From positions 1 to 15,765 of the forward strand of contig NZ_DATCRY010000076.1 of the NCBI RefSeq assembly GCF_036568765.1: a stretch of 15,765 nucleotides of DNA. The letters are read 5' to 3'. The notes beneath the pieces are model-generated. The model did not search any database, was not told the DNA's origin, and was given only the letters and a program-made list of their open reading frames with translations. The translations under genes and the position numbers were made by a program. Below, piece by piece: positions 14,431-15,765 of the stretch; the stretch's first letter is position 1, and every line of letters starts with the position of its first letter. Origin of the DNA: GSA-30 sp036568765. Lineage in GTDB: Bacteria; Pseudomonadota; Gammaproteobacteria; Xanthomonadales; Rhodanobacteraceae.

Positions 14431-14481
14431 CTGAAGTCGCTCCCACAGTATTTGGCTAGCTCACTATGCGGATCAAGGTGC

Positions 14482-14512
14482 GAGGAGTGCTTTACTAGCT
14501 CCTCACTCCTCT
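14482..14512. terminator. hairpin downstream of trxB / right edge of repeat island
   Basis: GAGGAGTG (14482-14489) pairs with CACTCCTC (14505-14512) across a 15-nt loop. It lies 20 nt beyond the trxB stop, but no T-tract follows on the minus strand, so a termination role is only possible. The right arm is part of the dispersed CCTCACTCCTCTCC repeat. Confidence 0.35.
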
Positions 14513-14521
14513 CCACTCACT
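14506..14521 (-). repeat. right copy of 16-bp inverted repeat bracketing the repeat island
   Basis: CTCCTCTCCACTCACT here is the exact reverse complement of 14144-14159. It ends 10 nt before the trxB stop codon. Confidence 0.7.
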
Positions 14522-14531
14522 GCTCAAGCCT

Positions 14532-15494
14532 TCAGGCAACGGGCGTCTGCTGATCCAACCAGCGCTCCGCATCCAGTGCCGCCATGCAACCGAAGCCAGC
14601 CGAGGTCACCGCCTGGCGATAAACATGATCGGCCACATCGCCGGCAGCAAACACGCCCGGTACATTGGTCATCGTTGCCATGCCATCCAGGCCCGAGCGG
14701 ATCTTGATGTATCCGTCGTGCATATCCAGCTGACCGTCGAAAATGCCGGTGTTCGGCGTATGCCCGATCGCCACGAAGAAACCGGTGACATCCAGGTCGC
14801 GCGTCGCACTCGTGTTGACATCCTTCACGCGCACGCCCGTCACGCCGGAAGCATCGCCCAGCACTTCGTCCACCGCGTTGTTCCACACCAGCTCGATCTT
14901 GCCGGCAGCGGCTTTCTCGAACAGCTTGTCCTGCATGATCTTCTCGGCACGCAGCTTGTCGCGACGATGAATCAGATAAACCTTGCGGCAGATATTGGAC
15001 AGGTAAAGCGCTTCCTCGACCGCCGTATTGCCGCCGCCGATCACCGCGACATCCTGCTCGCGGAAGAAAAAGCCGTCGCAGGTGGCACAGGCGGACACGC
15101 CGCGGCCCTTGTAGTGCTCTTCACTGGCCAGCCCCAGGTACTTGGCGGTGGCACCGGTCGCGATGATCAGCGCATCGGCGGTGTACTCGCCCGAATCGCC
15201 CTTCAAGCGGAACGGACGCTGCTTCAAGTCCACCGAATGAATATGGTCGAACACCATTTCCGTGTGGAAGCGCTCGGCATGCTCGGCCATGCGCTGCATC
15301 AACTCGGGACCCTGCACACCGTGCACATCGCCCGGCCAGTTATCCACCTCGGTAGTGGTCGTCAGCTGCCCGCCCTGCTGCAGGCCGGTGATCATGGTCG
15401 GCTTCAGATTGGCGCGCGCGGCGTACACGGCAGCCGTATATCCGGCGGGGCCGGAGCCCAGGATCAGCAGGCGGCTGTGCTTGGGGGTGCTCAT
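14532..15494 (-). CDS. trxB: thioredoxin-disulfide reductase
   Basis: 320 residues, the standard length of low-molecular-weight bacterial thioredoxin reductase. This flavoenzyme passes electrons from NADPH to thioredoxin in the cytoplasm. The FAD-binding LGSGPAGYTAA (12-22), GGQLTTTTEVDNWPG (41-55) and ATGATAKYLG (112-121) are present. The redox-active pair is CATC (Cys136, Cys139). The NADPH domain has VIGGGNTAVEEALYL (151-165) and HRRDKLRA (176-183). The C-terminal FAD motif is GVFAAGDVADHVYRQAVTSA. The ATG at 15494 is chosen because AAGGA lies 8 nt upstream and the protein then begins at the usual distance from the Rossmann fold. It is divergent from the ald-like gene. Upstream in the mRNA is a 9-codon mini-ORF. 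Confidence 0.96.
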   Translation of the reverse strand: MSTPKHSRLLILGSGPAGYTAAVYAARANLKPTMITGLQQGGQLTTTTEVDNWPGDVHGVQGPELMQRMAEHAERFHTEMVFDHIHSVDLKQRPFRLKGDSGEYTADALIIATGATAKYLGLASEEHYKGRGVSACATCDGFFFREQDVAVIGGGNTAVEEALYLSNICRKVYLIHRRDKLRAEKIMQDKLFEKAAAGKIELVWNNAVDEVLGDASGVTGVRVKDVNTSATRDLDVTGFFVAIGHTPNTGIFDGQLDMHDGYIKIRSGLDGMATMTNVPGVFAAGDVADHVYRQAVTSAGFGCMAALDAERWLDQQTPVA

Positions 15495-15503
15495 TGTTAT
15501 AAT
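15495..15503 (+). promoter_or_regulatory. extended -10-like element (candidate promoter toward the ald-like gene)
   Basis: TGTTATAAT gives a consensus TATAAT (15498-15503) with an upstream TG, as in extended -10 promoters. No convincing -35 hexamer is seen. A transcript starting near 15510 would end at the terminator at 15686 and be about 177 nt long. The same bases form the trxB ribosome-site spacer on the other strand, so chance AT content there is possible. Confidence 0.3.
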
Positions 15504-15505
15504 CC

Positions 15506-15535
15506 TTAAAGTTTGCTGGCAGCTTGAATCACCAT
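15506..15535 (-). CDS. 9-codon mini-ORF upstream of trxB (possible leader peptide)
   Basis: ATG at 15535 to TAA at 15506-15508 encodes MVIQAASKL. It is preceded by a perfect AGGAGG (complement of 15544-15549) with an 8-nt spacer, a stronger site than that of trxB itself. Its stop lies 11 nt before the trxB ATG and overlaps the trxB AAGGA region, which would allow translational coupling. It has no homology or composition bias (no run of one amino acid) to prove a role, and may be chance. Confidence 0.3.
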   Translation of the reverse strand: MVIQAASKL

Positions 15536-15686
15536 TCGCTCCACCTCCTGCAAAGGTTTCGTAAGACACCGTACCAGGGAGTAGGGAGAACGAGTTTTGA
15601 ACCCGCAAGGATGGGGAAGACATGCGGCCGATTCAAGGCGCAGGCGGACCTAAACGACTCCGCGACGGCCCCCGTCGCGGTTTTTT
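15510..15686 (+). ncRNA. candidate leader RNA or small RNA between trxB and the ald-like gene
   Basis: This gene-free stretch ends in a strong terminator on the plus strand, so some plus-strand transcript must end here. Nested stems are visible: TTGAA (15597-15601) with TTCAA (15632-15636), enclosing CCGCA (15603-15607) with TGCGG (15623-15627). Five GGA triplets lie at 15578, 15585, 15609, 15615 and 15646, two of them in or near the inner loop, which is suggestive of CsrA/RsmA binding. It does not match glycine, TPP, 4.5S, 6S or tmRNA sequences as I know them. Either a terminated leader of the downstream gene or a free sRNA would fit. Confidence 0.3.
15660..15686 (+). terminator. strong intrinsic terminator just upstream of the ald-like gene
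   Basis: CCGCGACG (15660-15667) and CGTCGCGG (15673-15680) form a perfect 8-bp GC-rich stem with a GCCCC loop, followed by six T (15681-15686). It lies 27 nt before the ATG at 15714 and behind no coding gene on this strand, since trxB points away. Confidence 0.85.
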
Positions 15687-15713
15687 GTGTACTGACAGGA
15701 TCTTCCAATCCCC

Positions 15714-15765
15714 ATGCGTATCGGTATTCCCTCCGAAACCAAGACCCTTGAAGGTCGTGTTGCCC
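15714..15765 (+). CDS. alanine dehydrogenase / PNT N-terminal domain protein, start only (runs off right edge)
   Basis: Seventeen codons are visible, MRIGIPSETKTLEGRVA. The M-R-I-G-I-P-x-E-x-K pattern followed by E-x-R-V is the N-terminal strand and helix of the AlaDH/PNT family, which includes alanine dehydrogenase (Ald, reversible NAD-dependent oxidation of alanine to pyruvate and ammonia) and the PntA subunit of transhydrogenase. The TKTLEGRV form fits Ald better than PntA, but the visible part is too short to decide. The ribosome site is weak (AGGA 13 nt upstream). The nearest plus-strand signal is the terminator 27 nt before the start, so expression may depend on read-through. Confidence 0.7.
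   Translation, partial: MRIGIPSETKTLEGRVA

Larger units (their letters stand above)
14219..14447. repeat. REP-type palindrome interrupted by an insertion
   Basis: The left arm begins TGTGGGAGCGACTTCAG (from 14219) and runs to 14242. Its partner starts at 14267 (GTCGCGACTGAAG) but stops at 14279; the missing end, TCGCTCCCACA, appears at 14437-14447. Joining 14279 to 14437 restores a unit that aligns along its whole length with the intact copy at 14304-14375, including the loop (GTGCCTCATCGCAAGTTCTT versus GTGCCTTATCGCAAGTCCTT). Sequences of this GTGGGAGCGACTTCAG type are common intergenic REP elements in Xanthomonadales and pseudomonads. Confidence 0.85.
14186..14531. other. gene-free repeat island between the FemAB-like gene and trxB
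   Basis: No credible reading frame is seen here. The stretch holds an interrupted REP palindrome (14219-14242, 14267-14279 and 14437-14447), a 151-bp MITE-like insertion (14280-14430) with an intact REP inside, and a GA/CT-rich hairpin with one arm of the bracketing inverted repeat (14482-14521). The left end is the upstream region of the FemAB-like gene; the right end is the 3' flank of trxB. Confidence 0.75.

Noticed and set aside
14219..14448. CRISPR-like array from the recurring GTGGGAGCGACTTCAG blocks
   Set aside because: The blocks are inverted hairpin arms, not evenly spaced direct repeats, and no cas genes are present.
15590..15606. tRNA T-arm-like sequence on the minus strand (5-bp stem with loop TTCAAAA)
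   Set aside because: No matching acceptor 5' strand, D-arm or anticodon arm is found upstream; two of the five pairs are G-T.
15495..15713. Glycine or TPP riboswitch before the ald-like gene
   Set aside because: The conserved glycine (CGCCGAAGG...CTCAGG) and TPP (CTGAGA...) core motifs are absent, so only an unclassified leader is reported.

Overview
The window looks like a chromosomal piece of a gammaproteobacterium of the order Xanthomonadales, most likely Rhodanobacteraceae (Dyella/Rhodanobacter/Luteibacter type). The grounds are high GC, the style of the IspG, XseA, TrxB and Aat proteins, and intergenic palindromes of the GTGGGAGCGACTTCAG type. The placement is inferred from recalled family features; no search was run. 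Most of the window is ordinary housekeeping and accessory metabolism. I see no phage, plasmid, CRISPR, toxin-antitoxin or defence system.

Layout. (1) 1-1640, minus strand: an alpha/beta hydrolase followed 45 nt later by the start of an ECF sigma factor that runs off the left edge. (2) 1692-2456, plus: a DUF218 (YdcF/SanA/ElyC-type) envelope protein, converging on the next block across a hairpin. (3) 6887-2499, minus: a run of three genes, a phospholipase-D/cardiolipin-synthase-like protein, xseA (exonuclease VII large subunit) and an aldehyde dehydrogenase. (4) 6922-12199, plus: an acetyl-CoA hydrolase/CoA-transferase family protein, ispG (MEP isoprenoid pathway), a class I SAM methyltransferase and a membrane-anchored HD-GYP protein. 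A long palindrome precedes ispG and a terminator follows it. (5) 14185-12200, minus: a FemAB/GNAT-like protein (PF04339) followed by aat, whose stop codon abuts that of the HD-GYP gene. (6) 14186-14531: a gene-free repeat island. (7) 15494-14532, minus: trxB. (8) 15714 to the right edge, plus: the start of an alanine dehydrogenase/transhydrogenase-family gene, directly preceded by a strong intrinsic terminator.

How the genes relate. trxB and aat lie on the same strand close together, as in many gammaproteobacteria, with the FemAB-like gene and the repeat island between them. Lipid and envelope themes recur (PLD-like synthase, DUF218 protein, FemAB-like protein, isoprenoid synthesis through ispG), but nothing shows these genes acting as one pathway.

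Most interesting signals. (a) In the repeat island a complete REP-type palindrome is split by a 151-bp segment with near-perfect terminal inverted repeats and a 6-bp flanking duplication. This is a MITE-like insertion that itself carries a second REP of the same family. (b) The island is bracketed by a 16-bp perfect inverted repeat whose left copy forms the first codons of the FemAB-like gene. (c) The trxB/ald intergenic region holds a terminator 27 nt before the ald start, a foldable GGA-rich leader or sRNA candidate, and on the other strand a 9-codon mini-ORF with a perfect Shine-Dalgarno just before trxB.
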